Shown here in pieces: positions 42,412 to 52,110 of a stretch of 64,000 nucleotides of DNA; position 1 is the first letter of the stretch; each line of letters starts with the position of its first letter. The position numbers and the translations under genes are program-made. This stretch comes from Chloroflexota bacterium (lineage in GTDB: Bacteria > Chloroflexota > Anaerolineae > Anaerolineales > UBA4823): assembly GCA_029782365.1 (NCBI GenBank), contig JAKOUW010000168.1:1-64000 (forward strand), given 5' to 3'. The notes below the pieces were generated by a model. The model ran no database searches. It was not told the DNA's origin and worked only from the letters and a program-made list of their open reading frames with translations.

Positions 42412-44355
42412 ATGAACACCCAGGCAGATTCCGGCTCGATTAGGATACGCAAGCCTGTCTTCACGGCAGTGGACAAATGGCGCAGACAGCGCTCTGAGCG
42501 AGCGCCGTTTTTACCCCAACGCCATTCGGACTATGCTCCTGCGAAAGAAATCCTGCAGAGCTTACCGCGCCGCGTCCAGGCTGGTGAAGAAGAGCAAGCA
42601 GCCGAACGCAAGCAGTGGCTGCCATACGTCGAACCCATTGTGATTAAGATCAGTGTTTGGCGCAGCCTGAGGCGGTTTTTCACCTGGTTGAGAGTGCTGA
42701 GCGCCATTCTGTTCGGCAGCCTGGGCGACCGCCTGCTGCGCCGCGACACGGTGGAGCGGCGAGCGGTGCGCCTGCGCGAAACGCTCGAACGCGCTGGCGG
42801 TACCTTTGTCAAGCTGGGCCAACAAGTAGCGATGCGCATTGACTTGGTGCCTTGGGCATACTGCGTGGAGCTGTCAAAAATGCTCGACCGCATGGTGCCT
42901 TTTTCTACCGAAGAAGCGCTGGCAGCCATTGAACGCACAATTCATCGCCCCTGGCAGGAAGTTTTTGCCGTCTTTGACCCCAAACCAATCGGCTCAGCCT
43001 CCCTGGCCTGCGTTTTCCAGGCCATCCTCAAGAATGGCGAAAAGGTTGTCGTGAAAATTCGCCGGCCAGGTATCGTCGAAGTATTCCTGGCCGATTTGCG
43101 AGTTCTCGATTGGATCGCTGGGCTGGCCGAATTCCTGACGTTCGTCCGCCCCGGTTATACCCACAATCTGCGCAGAGAACTGCGTGATATCCTTTTGGAA
43201 GAGTTGGATTTCCGCCGTGAAGGGCGCTTCCAAGACACCTTCCGGCGCAATGTCGACCAATCGGGCAAGACTTTCTTCACTGCCCCGCGCGTGTATTTCG
43301 AATATTCCAGCAGTGAAGTTCTGGTGCAGGAATTCGTTTCAGGTATGTGGCTGTGGGAGGTCATTGCGCTGGTCGAGCAAAATACGCCGCAGGGCCTGGC
43401 TCTGCTGCGGAAGCTGAATATCGACCCGCCGCTGCTGGCGCGCCGCATATTGTGGGCGGCTTTCTGGAGCATGGATGAACATCTTTTTTTCCACGCCGAT
43501 CCACATCCTGCGAATATCCTTGTCCGCCCGAACAGCGAGATCACTTTCATTGATTTTGGAAGCTGCGGCAGTTTCAACAGCCAACAGCGCACTGCCTTGG
43601 AGCAGATGGTGCTGAGCATGAAGAACAAGGATGTGGAAGCCATGACGCGCGCTTCTCTAACTCTGATGGATCCCCTTCCTCCAGTGGATGTGCCGTCTCT
43701 GGTGAAGCGTTTCCAAGATGAATACATGCGCGTACTGCACACCTTTAATACACCTGCCAAGTACACTCAGTATTGGGAGCGTACTTCTGCCCGCCAATGG
43801 CTGGTTCTGATTCGCATCTCACAGCAGTTCAACCTGCCCATGAACCTGCACATGCTGCGCATGATTCGCGCGACCCTGCTGTACGATTCGATTGTACTGC
43901 GCCTGGACAACCAACTCGACCGATATGAAGAATACACATTGTTCATGAAGGATCGCGCTGAACTGGTGAAGAAAAAATGGCGTGCGAGATTGAAAGATAA
44001 CGCCGGCGACAGTTTCTTCCTTAACCTGGAAGAACTCGGCAAAACATTCACCGACTTGATGATCCGCACCCAAACCACACTCGGCAAGCCGCTGGTCAAC
44101 CTGGGTGCGACAGTAGATAAGTGGATCTTCTCGACCAGTGTGCTCAGCCGCCTGGCCGGGCGTATCCTGGTCGTAACTTTGTTCGGTTTGGGGCTTTTGG
44201 CGGTATCTGCATTTCTCCAAAATGAGCCGCTCACTCTATCCAGTGCGTTTTCAGCGCTGGCGCGAAACCCCCTTTACCAGCTCTTCCTCGTCTTCGCCGT
44301 CTTCTTTAATATCAGGCACATATTGTTCCGTCTGCGCGATCGGGATATTGGCTAA
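42412..44355 (+). CDS. AarF/UbiB-family atypical kinase/ATPase
   Basis: 647 residues. UbiB signatures are intact: FVKLGQQVAMR (KxGQ at about 134-137), GSASLACVFQA, DILLEELDFRREG, FHADPHPANIL and FIDFGSCG. The C-terminus has two membrane helices (VLSRLAGRILVVTLFGLGLL and a later one). UbiB proteins act at membranes on lipid-linked processes such as quinone synthesis. An N-terminal extension of about 90 residues is basic and not shared with UbiB. It is a diverged tandem duplicate of the preceding gene (similar EELDF, SGMWLWE and NIDP segments). Confidence 0.88.
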   Translation: MNTQADSGSIRIRKPVFTAVDKWRRQRSERAPFLPQRHSDYAPAKEILQSLPRRVQAGEEEQAAERKQWLPYVEPIVIKISVWRSLRRFFTWLRVLSAILFGSLGDRLLRRDTVERRAVRLRETLERAGGTFVKLGQQVAMRIDLVPWAYCVELSKMLDRMVPFSTEEALAAIERTIHRPWQEVFAVFDPKPIGSASLACVFQAILKNGEKVVVKIRRPGIVEVFLADLRVLDWIAGLAEFLTFVRPGYTHNLRRELRDILLEELDFRREGRFQDTFRRNVDQSGKTFFTAPRVYFEYSSSEVLVQEFVSGMWLWEVIALVEQNTPQGLALLRKLNIDPPLLARRILWAAFWSMDEHLFFHADPHPANILVRPNSEITFIDFGSCGSFNSQQRTALEQMVLSMKNKDVEAMTRASLTLMDPLPPVDVPSLVKRFQDEYMRVLHTFNTPAKYTQYWERTSARQWLVLIRISQQFNLPMNLHMLRMIRATLLYDSIVLRLDNQLDRYEEYTLFMKDRAELVKKKWRARLKDNAGDSFFLNLEELGKTFTDLMIRTQTTLGKPLVNLGATVDKWIFSTSVLSRLAGRILVVTLFGLGLLAVSAFLQNEPLTLSSAFSALARNPLYQLFLVFAVFFNIRHILFRLRDRDIG

Positions 44356-44427
44356 ACGCCGTCGGCGCTGCGGTTTGGAGACATCAATGAGCGTACGTGA
44401 ATTTATATTGAACCAATGGAGATAAGT

Positions 44428-47400
44428 GTGAACCAAGAACAAGACTATTTTCTGATTACCGCCGGAGCAAACAAGGGAGACAAAATCGCCTTGACCAAGC
44501 TGCCGATGTTAATTGGACGCATTCCACCAGCGGATGTGATATTCAACTCCGGTTCGGTCTCACGCCGGCATGCCATCATCACAGGCGAGCCTGATGGTTA
44601 TCAAATTGAAGACCTGGGCAGCAGCAACGGCACCTTTATTAATAATGTACGCGTGCAAGGGAAATCTCCGCTTAGAGACGGCGACGAGGTGCGCGTAGGC
44701 CTGGATGTGCTCATCGTCCTGGTTGCTCCCGAGGCAGCGCCTATGACGCCGGAACACCCCAAGACGTCAACCGCTGACAAAGGTAATTTGAATAAGCCTC
44801 TTGAGGCTGCATTTTCTGCACCGCCCGAGGCCGCCGCAAATTCTGAACAACCTGCAGTTTCCTCGGCTGCGGCGCAGCCATCTACCCCGCTTCCACCTAG
44901 TTCAGCCGATGTTCCGCTGAAATTTTACAGCCCGCCAGAACCATCGAAGCCGCAGGAGGCTGCGCCACCCGTTTCAGCCGGGCCGCCGGCTCCGCCGTCT
45001 ACCGAAAGAACAGTTGTTATCAAACCAAACTCTGATGCCAGCCTGCCAATGGACTCTGTCGACCCGGCCGGTAGAACGATCATCACTCGAGTTCCCCTCC
45101 CGGGTGCCGTGCCCGCTTCGGTTCAATCACCTCAGCTCGTGGTAAACGAATCCGGTCAGGCGCCGCGGATATTTACCCTGACCAACTCACAAATCCACAT
45201 CGGCCGCGCCCCCGAGAATGAGGTCGTCTTAAGCAATAAATTCGTCTCACGCCATCACGCCGATTTAGAAAAACGAGGCAATGACTATTACCTCGTTCCC
45301 ATTCCCAACATCAGCAATGCACTGCTGTTGGACGGCTCGCCAGTGATGGAGCCTGTTCGACTGCATCATGGGGCGAAAATCCGTCTCGGCGGCTGGGGCC
45401 CGGGTGAAATGGTCATTCTGGATTTCCTGTCACCCGCAGAGGAAGCAGAAAAAGCCTTTACCCGTAAAATCCAATTCACCGAAAACAAGGTGATGACCAT
45501 TGGCCGTCACACAGATAACTCGATTGTACTTCCAGCGCCTACGGTATCCAGCTTTCACGCCGAGGTGGAAAAGGTCGGCCAACGCTTCCGGGTGCGCGAT
45601 CTGCGCAGCAGCAACGGCACCTTCGTTGACGGCAAAAGGATCACTGGTGACGTCTGGGTGCATCCAGGCGAAGCGATCCAGATCGGTCCTTACCGGTTCA
45701 TCGTGGATGAAAATGCTTTTTCCCAATCTGACCACAGTGAAGGCGGGGTGCGCGTTGAGGTCATCGGCTTGAACAAATGGGTGCGCAAGAATCTTAATAT
45801 TATCCAAGACACCTCATTGGTTTTCGAGCCTAAAGAATTTATCGTCGTGGTTGGGCAGAGCGGCGGGGGCAAATCCACCTTGGTGGATGCCATCACCGGT
45901 TACCGGCCTGCCACCCACGGCCGGGTGATGGTCAACGGCACGATTGATGTTTACAAAGAATTCGATGCTATCCGCTCCACAATTGGCTATGTGCCTCAAA
46001 AAGATATTATCCACATGGAGCTGACTGTTTTCGAAGCGTTGGATTATGCCGCTCAACTGCGCATGCCCCCCGATACCACCAAAGAAGAGCGCGTGAAGCG
46101 CATTGAAGAAGTAATGGTTGACCTGGACCTGGCGCACCGCAGAGATACCCAAATCAGCCAGCTCAGTGGAGGCCAACAAAAGCGCGTCTCGATTGGCGTC
46201 GAACTGATCACCAAGCCCGGGCTCTTCTTCCTGGATGAACCGACTTCCGGCCTCGACCCTGGCATGGAGACTGAGCTGATGCGTCTCATGCGCCGCCTGG
46301 CCGACCAGGGCCGCACCATAGTGATGATCACTCACGCTACCAAAAACGTGATGCTGGCCGATAAAGTGGTGTTTCTGGCTCGCGGGGGCTACCTGGCCTG
46401 GTTCGGGCCGCCGGAAGAAGCCCTGGCCTACTTCGACCAGTACCGCGGCGAACGCGACCGGCGCGCCAGCCCGATGGAGTTTGACAATATTTACACCCTG
46501 CTCGATAAAAGCGAACTGGGCAAGGGAGCGGATTGGGCCAAGCGCTACCGCGAGCATCCCGCTTATGCCAAATACATTACCGAGCCGCTGCAGAAGAGCG
46601 GAGCCCTCACTGCAGATAAAAAGCACACTCCCCAGGCAGCTTCAAAGCTGTTAAATCAATCGAAGCAAGTTTCGGGAATGCGCCAATTCTTCATCCTTTC
46701 CGGTCGCAATGTAAAGATTTTAACTCGCGACAAGTTCAGCCTGGCCCTGCTTTTGCTCACCGCACCGATGATGGCCTCGCTCGACTTTGTTCTGGCCCAA
46801 GGCGCCGGGCGGAATCCGCTGTCTTTCAAAGATGGCAGTTTCAACAATATGATCATCACTCTGATCGTTCTGACCAACACCACAATCCTGGTGGGCGGCC
46901 TGGCCTTTATGCGGGAGTTGGTCAAAGAGCGTGAAATTTATAAACGCGAGCGCATGGTGAATTTACGCCTCTCGTCGTATATTTTCTCAAAAATCTGGAT
47001 TGCTCTGCTTCTGGCAGTGTACCAGACAATTTGCTACACAGTAATTCGTTACCTGGCTTTCGATGTCCCCGGTGGTCGCGAGGAAATGCTTTTCTTCTTC
47101 ATCACGGTGTTCCTCTTGATTATGGCCGGTGTGATGATGGGTTTCTTTGCATCAGCATTGGCTCCCAATGCAAACTCCGCTCCGCTGCTGCTGATCATGT
47201 TTATCATCCCACAGATGGTGCTGAGCGGCGCCTTGGTTCCCCTGCCCAGCGCAGCGACAGCCCCTGCATCCAGCCGCTGGGCATTCCAGGCGGCTGTTGC
47301 GATTGGCGGCGCTGGGTCAGATGTAGCGGCTGATTCGTGTTGGAAGCTTTCCAAAGATGCCCAAGACAAGCTCACCTTGGATCAGAAAAATGCGCAGTGC

Positions 47401-47934
47401 ACCTGTATGGGCGAGAATGCTTTGCGTGAAAAAACATGTAACTTCCCTGGCCTGGGATCTTATTACGATGCCGCCATTGACAAACCGGATCCTGCCAAAC
47501 CAGTCGATCCTGGGGCAAAGCCGGCTGATCCCGTTTTCCCAGAGGCCCCTAAACAGCCGGCTGATCCCAATAACAATCTGCTCCTGCAGCAGTACCTGGC
47601 TCAACTGAATGATTACAATAAAAAAGTGGATCAAATTCGCAGCGATTACCAGAAGAAAATTGATGCTTATCAGAGCGCTCAAGAAAAATACAAAACTGAT
47701 CTTGAAGCCTACCAAAAAGATCTCACCGAGCTGAAAGTCAAACGGGCGATTGCTGTTGGTTCTGCCGAATCCACTATCCGGCGTTACAAAAATGATTATG
47801 GCTGGACGTTCGTCAACAAAAATGACCGCCCAACCTATTTGAACACGCTCTACACTTCCTGGGGCGCCCAGGCATTGATCTGCCTGATTTTGTTTGCCGG
47901 CACAGTAATTATGCAAAAACGCCGCGAGGTTTGA
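44428..47934 (+). CDS. ABC transporter with three FHA domains and ABC2 membrane domain
   Basis: 1168 residues from a GTG at 44428, preferred because GGAGATAA lies just before it; an ATG at 44416 is also in frame. Three FHA domains come first: one near 12-90 (IGR, SVSRRHA, SSNGTF), one near 240-320 (IGRAPENE, SRHHA, no SNG motif) and one near 340-430 (IGRHTDNS, SSNGTF). A Pro-rich linker separates the first two. The ABCG-like ATPase follows (GQSGGGKST, LSGGQQKRVS, LFFLDEPTSG), then an ABC2-type membrane domain. An outer loop of about 130 residues, Pro- and Lys-rich and coiled-coil, lies before the last helix. It probably exports a lipid or product under phosphothreonine-dependent control. Confidence 0.88.
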   Translation: MNQEQDYFLITAGANKGDKIALTKLPMLIGRIPPADVIFNSGSVSRRHAIITGEPDGYQIEDLGSSNGTFINNVRVQGKSPLRDGDEVRVGLDVLIVLVAPEAAPMTPEHPKTSTADKGNLNKPLEAAFSAPPEAAANSEQPAVSSAAAQPSTPLPPSSADVPLKFYSPPEPSKPQEAAPPVSAGPPAPPSTERTVVIKPNSDASLPMDSVDPAGRTIITRVPLPGAVPASVQSPQLVVNESGQAPRIFTLTNSQIHIGRAPENEVVLSNKFVSRHHADLEKRGNDYYLVPIPNISNALLLDGSPVMEPVRLHHGAKIRLGGWGPGEMVILDFLSPAEEAEKAFTRKIQFTENKVMTIGRHTDNSIVLPAPTVSSFHAEVEKVGQRFRVRDLRSSNGTFVDGKRITGDVWVHPGEAIQIGPYRFIVDENAFSQSDHSEGGVRVEVIGLNKWVRKNLNIIQDTSLVFEPKEFIVVVGQSGGGKSTLVDAITGYRPATHGRVMVNGTIDVYKEFDAIRSTIGYVPQKDIIHMELTVFEALDYAAQLRMPPDTTKEERVKRIEEVMVDLDLAHRRDTQISQLSGGQQKRVSIGVELITKPGLFFLDEPTSGLDPGMETELMRLMRRLADQGRTIVMITHATKNVMLADKVVFLARGGYLAWFGPPEEALAYFDQYRGERDRRASPMEFDNIYTLLDKSELGKGADWAKRYREHPAYAKYITEPLQKSGALTADKKHTPQAASKLLNQSKQVSGMRQFFILSGRNVKILTRDKFSLALLLLTAPMMASLDFVLAQGAGRNPLSFKDGSFNNMIITLIVLTNTTILVGGLAFMRELVKEREIYKRERMVNLRLSSYIFSKIWIALLLAVYQTICYTVIRYLAFDVPGGREEMLFFFITVFLLIMAGVMMGFFASALAPNANSAPLLLIMFIIPQMVLSGALVPLPSAATAPASSRWAFQAAVAIGGAGSDVAADSCWKLSKDAQDKLTLDQKNAQCTCMGENALREKTCNFPGLGSYYDAAIDKPDPAKPVDPGAKPADPVFPEAPKQPADPNNNLLLQQYLAQLNDYNKKVDQIRSDYQKKIDAYQSAQEKYKTDLEAYQKDLTELKVKRAIAVGSAESTIRRYKNDYGWTFVNKNDRPTYLNTLYTSWGAQALICLILFAGTVIMQKRREV

Positions 47935-47953
47935 ATCCGCCGTTAATTCGCTT

Positions 47954-48005
47954 AAAAAAGCTGGGGCTGCCAAAAAGGAACTTTGGTGACAGCCCCAGCT
48001 TTTTT
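47954..48005. terminator. Strong bidirectional intrinsic terminator
   Basis: AAAAAAGCTGGGGCTG (47954-47969) pairs perfectly with CAGCCCCAGCTTTTTT (47990-48005) around a 20-base loop. A-tract and T-tract at the two ends make it work in both directions, for the rightward FHA-ABC gene and the leftward cyclase gene, which ends just beyond. Confidence 0.92.
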
Positions 48006-48055
48006 GTTTACAGTATTGTGTAGATCGAGGGATGCCCGATGAACACGCCTGGCGG

Positions 48056-49783
48056 TTAGAGCACCCGCAGCAATTCATATACAGAGAGCGGCTGGCTTTT
48101 CCCCTTGGCAATAATTGGATCCACCGGGCGTACGATCAGACGGTCAACAAGCTGGCGGTAAACCTGTTCACTGATCAAAATCTGGCCGCCTGCCGAATGT
48201 TCCTGGATGCGCTTGGCAGTATTTACGCTGTCACCGATGGCTGTGTAATCCAGGCGCATTTCATTCCCCACCAGGCCCAACACAGCATCGCCGTAATGGA
48301 TTCCCACGCCAAATGACAGGTGAAATTCGGGGGGCAGTTCTTCATGCAGAGTTCGAATGGCCTTCACCATTTTTAAGGCAGCTTTCACTGCCCTCACCAT
48401 ATGGTCTGGCTGAGGAATGGGGGCGTTGAACCAGGCCATGATCGCATCGCCCAAAAATTTATCAATGGTGCCTTGCTGATCAAGGATTGCTCCTGCTGCC
48501 ACCGAAAGATAACGGTTGAGGATCGAAACCAATTGTTCAGGATCATGTTTTTCGCCAAACGATGTAAAACCGCGCACATCTGCGAACAAGGTGGTTATTT
48601 GCGTGCGCCGCCCGCCTAACTGCAGTTTATCTGGATCCAACATGCCGATCACAGCCGGAGAAACCATGCGTTCAAACAAGCGGTATTGAGCTTCCAGGCG
48701 TTTGCGCTCAGTCAGATCTTCCATCACAATCGCCACGCCCTGGGTGGCATTTGCCGAATCTTTCAGAGGCGCCATATTCATACTTAAAACCACCGGGCCG
48801 CGGTGGGCCAGGTCGGAGGCGTATTCCAATCCAACAACAGGCTCATTCTGTTGACGCACTCCTGCCACACGGCCGGGCAATTCGGCTGAAATTGGCGGCA
48901 GAATTTCGTTCAGCGAATGGCCAATCATCTGGGTTGGAGCCCACCCAAGGATCCCTTCGGCTGCTTTGTTACACATTAAGATGCGGTCTTGCACATCGGC
49001 TGTGATAACGCCTGAGGCTATAGAAGCAAATACATTATCCATCAAGTTCTTCAACCTGGTGACTTCATCGAGTGTACGCCGCACTGATTCAAACAAGCGC
49101 GCATTTTCAATCGCCACCGCTGCCTGGTTGGCAAAAGCCGACAGCAGGGTGCGTTTTGCTTCTGTAAAGATGCCTGTGCGGATACGATTGTCTGTGTAGA
49201 TCACACCAGTGATGTCGTTCTTCACTTTTAAAGGCACGCATAAAATTGAGCGTAGGTTGTAGGCAATAATACTCTCTTGTCCACCGAATCGTGGATCTTC
49301 TTGTGCATTCGTGGTCACCACCGATTCGCCGCCCGAGGCGACCCGTTCAATTACCGTCTGACTGATGGCAAATTCCGATGAATCGAGCGACACTTTTTCC
49401 CAATTACGCGCCACGCGCATGGTTAATTTGCCTTTTGCCGACCCGCCCTCCCGCAGCATTAAGAAACCTCTTTCGGCTTCAGTCAGCCGAATAATTGTAT
49501 CCATTACAACCTGCAATACCTGGCTCAACTCGAGCGTGGAATTGACCACCTGGCCAATTTCGGCCAACGCCACCAGGTTGTTATGGTCATCCTCAAGCTG
49601 GTTAACCTGGTTGGTGAGGCGCTGCATTTGATTGGAAAGTTGTGCCAGACCTTGCTGCAAGCTGTATGAGGCTGGCGGCATACCGGTTTGAGCAGTCTGG
49701 CGTATTTGCTCAAGCTGAGCATTGATTAACGTGACCATCTGCTTTAAATCAAAAGTCATGATCGTTGAAAGATCACTTCTCAT
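48056..49783 (-). CDS. GAF-PAS class III nucleotidyl cyclase
   Basis: 575 residues. An N-terminal coiled coil (QLSNQMQRLTNQVNQLEDD) leads to a GAF domain (about 75-235), a PAS domain (about 255-375) and a class III cyclase domain (about 395-570). The metal-binding Asp residues sit in TLFADVRGFTSF and DKFLGDAIMAWF; the DYTAIGDSVNTAKRIQ region carries the Asn/Arg site of the family. It should make cAMP, or less likely cGMP, in response to a ligand or redox signal. No membrane segment is present. GAGGAC precedes the ATG. Confidence 0.9.
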   Translation of the reverse strand: MRSDLSTIMTFDLKQMVTLINAQLEQIRQTAQTGMPPASYSLQQGLAQLSNQMQRLTNQVNQLEDDHNNLVALAEIGQVVNSTLELSQVLQVVMDTIIRLTEAERGFLMLREGGSAKGKLTMRVARNWEKVSLDSSEFAISQTVIERVASGGESVVTTNAQEDPRFGGQESIIAYNLRSILCVPLKVKNDITGVIYTDNRIRTGIFTEAKRTLLSAFANQAAVAIENARLFESVRRTLDEVTRLKNLMDNVFASIASGVITADVQDRILMCNKAAEGILGWAPTQMIGHSLNEILPPISAELPGRVAGVRQQNEPVVGLEYASDLAHRGPVVLSMNMAPLKDSANATQGVAIVMEDLTERKRLEAQYRLFERMVSPAVIGMLDPDKLQLGGRRTQITTLFADVRGFTSFGEKHDPEQLVSILNRYLSVAAGAILDQQGTIDKFLGDAIMAWFNAPIPQPDHMVRAVKAALKMVKAIRTLHEELPPEFHLSFGVGIHYGDAVLGLVGNEMRLDYTAIGDSVNTAKRIQEHSAGGQILISEQVYRQLVDRLIVRPVDPIIAKGKSQPLSVYELLRVL

Positions 49784-50118
49784 ACAAGTCCTCTTTCGAA
49801 TCCACGTGTTTTATTTTTGACATTCAGCCCTTTGAAAACAGAACAGCTATTCTGCTGCAGGAAATCAGCTAACGCCTTGATCAGTGATGGCGAATTGCTA
49901 TACAAACATTGACAAAGGTCAGGGCTTTTCTCTTGTTTAAAATCATCATTAGTAGAGATATTCTACCAGTAGAAGATTAAATGGGGATGGAAGTTGACTA
50001 GCTCAACCAGTAGAAGCGGAGACCGACCCTTGATTATCACCCACACCTAAAACACAACCACCGACCTGTGTTGGCCGGTGGTTGTGTCACATGCAAAAAA
50101 TGCGGTCGATTCGTGGAG
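49784..50118. other. Intergenic gap with promoter-like AT-rich part
   Basis: The gap lies between two leftward genes. Its right end has a hairpin listed separately. The middle part has two copies of ACCAGTAGAAG (one near 49965, one near 50006) within AT-rich DNA, and probably includes the promoter for the cyclase gene. I see no further gene. Confidence 0.4.
50052..50087. terminator. Hairpin past the Fe-S oxidoreductase gene
   Basis: ACACAACCACCG (50052-50063) pairs perfectly with CGGTGGTTGTGT (50076-50087) over 12 bp with a 12-base loop, about 30 bases past the stop of the leftward Fe-S gene. No T-run follows on that strand, so termination may be partial or factor-aided. Confidence 0.6.
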
Positions 50119-51444
50119 CTATGAATTGGTGATGCTTGCCTCAAAAGGGGCCAAAGCCGCAGGCATGGCCACAGGCTGGTTGCCCGGCAGGCGCATGGCC
50201 TTGACCACAAGGTCGGCCAGGGCGGTAACTGTCACACCCATCTCATAGGCCTCGCTCAAGTCGCCGATCTGCAGGCGGCAGTTTTCACAGGCCGCCACCA
50301 CCACGCTTGCTTGCGAGCGGCGAATTTGATCGACCTTGGGCTTGCCGGCCTGCATGCGGATGTCGTAAGCCTCCGGCACAGCCACCAGGCCGGCCCCGCC
50401 GCCGCAGCACAGGGCTTCGTCGCGGTTGGGGGTCAGTTCGCGGAAATTGGTGGTCACTGCTTTCAATACGGTGCGCGGTTCTTCAATCACCCCGCCTTTG
50501 CGGGCCATGTTGCACGAATCGTGGTAGGTGATGGCCTCGGGATTGGCGTTGGGATCAAGCTTCAGGCGCCCCTGTTCCACGTACTCGGCCATCAGCTCGA
50601 CGATCGAGCGCACACGGAACTTGAACGCCTCGCCGAACCAGTTGGGCGCCGACCAGCGCATGGCGAAGTAGGCATGGCCGCATTCGGAAATGATGATCTC
50701 TTCCACGCCCAGCTCAGTCGCTTCATCCACAATGCGCTTGGCAATTGCCTTGGCGCGGCTGGCGTCACCCAAAAACACGCCGTAGTTGGCGGCTTCGAAA
50801 ATGCTCAACGTCCAGTCCTCACCCACTGTTTCGAAGATGGCCGCGGCGGGCAAAATGGTGTGAGCGCCGGCCAGGGCCACGTACAGCTTTTTGGCGCCTT
50901 TTTTCTGCAGGGGGATGCGGGCGTTCGGGTTGCCTGTCAGCGCCTGCAGTTCTGTTTCCATATCAATAATGCTCTCGCGGAAGAAGTCAAGATAAATGGA
51001 GGGATCTTTGCCTTTTTCGATGGCGGCGTCGGCCAGCATCTCCAGCACTTCGGGCGCCTGCCCGGCGGCGGTCGCCATGGCGCGCACGGCGCTCATCAAC
51101 AGCGGGGTGTCCACGCCCATTGGGCAGTTGGTGGTGCAGCGGTAGCACAAAGTGCAAGTCTGGAAGGCCACGTGGGCCAGGTGTGCCAGGCTCTCTTCGG
51201 TCAGTTTCTCGGCGCCAGTCCAGGCTGGGAAGAGACGCGCGAGGAAATCATGCTCGGCGCGGTAAACTTTGCGCAGTTCTTCAGCCTTGGCGACCGGGGT
51301 GTACTCGGTTTTCGTCTCGGCCAGGAAGTAGTGGCATGATTCGGCGCAGATGCCGCAGCGGGCGCAGACTTCGATGGCGGCCAGCAGAGGCTGGGTGAGC
51401 TGTTTTTCCAGGACGGCAAGGGCGGTTTCGACAGTATGTGTCAT
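50119..51444 (-). CDS. DsrK/HdrD-like Fe-S oxidoreductase
   Basis: 441 residues from the ATG at 51444, chosen because GAGGTTC precedes it and longer frames overlap the upstream gene. Two 4Fe-4S sites are visible: CARCGICAESC and CTLCYRCTTNCPMG. Two CCG-type domains follow, with SECGHAY and DSCNMARKG, CCGGGAGLV and CENCR. This is the plan of DsrK/HdrD, which use a special 4Fe-4S cluster in disulfide or trisulfide chemistry. With the adjacent membrane protein it should link quinone-pool electrons to a sulfur carrier in the cytoplasm. Glycolate oxidase GlcF-like Fe-S proteins are a more distant option. Confidence 0.82.
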   Translation of the reverse strand: MTHTVETALAVLEKQLTQPLLAAIEVCARCGICAESCHYFLAETKTEYTPVAKAEELRKVYRAEHDFLARLFPAWTGAEKLTEESLAHLAHVAFQTCTLCYRCTTNCPMGVDTPLLMSAVRAMATAAGQAPEVLEMLADAAIEKGKDPSIYLDFFRESIIDMETELQALTGNPNARIPLQKKGAKKLYVALAGAHTILPAAAIFETVGEDWTLSIFEAANYGVFLGDASRAKAIAKRIVDEATELGVEEIIISECGHAYFAMRWSAPNWFGEAFKFRVRSIVELMAEYVEQGRLKLDPNANPEAITYHDSCNMARKGGVIEEPRTVLKAVTTNFRELTPNRDEALCCGGGAGLVAVPEAYDIRMQAGKPKVDQIRRSQASVVVAACENCRLQIGDLSEAYEMGVTVTALADLVVKAMRLPGNQPVAMPAALAPFEASITNS

Positions 51445-51452
51445 GGTGAACC

Positions 51453-52094
51453 TCACGAGGGGCGGATTTGCTGGCTGTGGGGCAGCACGGCGCGCCTGCC
51501 AAAATACGCGCCGAAGAACAGGCGCGAGTAGGCAAAATAGATGCAGTGGCGGATCTTGCCCAACGGGGCATACACCAAGGTCACGATGCCCAGGATGTAG
51601 AACCACGGGTATGCCGCCGGGATGACCAGCCAGGCAGCCGCGGCGGCCATAAACAGGCTGACCAGCAGCACGGCGAAATAGTCATCTGGGGCGCTGACAA
51701 CTTTTAGGGTGCGCTCGACAAAGCGGAAGACGAACCCCGCCAGGCCAAACAGGGCGCCAAGGCCGCAGCACACCGCCAGCGCCGCCAGCAGGTTGGGCGG
51801 CAGCGCAGGAATCCACGGGCTGGCGATTAACAGAGCCAGGGTGAGGAAAATACCCAGGTGGAAGGCCACGCCGCGCAGGTAAGCAGCGGCATGCAGACGG
51901 GTGCTTTCCTTGGCCCAGGGCGCCATACCCAGGGTGTAAGCATACAAAATGCCGAGGCTGGGCTGGCCCTTGGTCAGCGAACGGTCTTTGGGGCGCGATA
52001 GGCTGTTGAAGACGCGCAGGCGCCGGGCAAAAGCCGCCGCGCTGAACACCAGCGCAGCCAGCGTCAGGATCTGAAATACCAGGACTGGGTTCAT
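51453..52094 (-). CDS. NarI/DsrM-like membrane subunit
   Basis: 213 residues with about five membrane helices (for example FQILTLAALVFSAAAFARRL and NLLAALAVCCGLGALFG). Histidines in or near helices (RGVAFHLGIFLTL and RHCIYFAYSRLFFG) are candidates for heme b ligands, as in NarI and DsrM. It is encoded 8 bases before the Fe-S partner and should pass electrons between the quinone pool and that partner. The sequence is not close enough to NarI to fix heme ligands with certainty. Confidence 0.7.
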   Translation of the reverse strand: MNPVLVFQILTLAALVFSAAAFARRLRVFNSLSRPKDRSLTKGQPSLGILYAYTLGMAPWAKESTRLHAAAYLRGVAFHLGIFLTLALLIASPWIPALPPNLLAALAVCCGLGALFGLAGFVFRFVERTLKVVSAPDDYFAVLLVSLFMAAAAAWLVIPAAYPWFYILGIVTLVYAPLGKIRHCIYFAYSRLFFGAYFGRRAVLPHSQQIRPS

Positions 52095-52110
52095 ACGGAT
52101 AACCAGTGGA

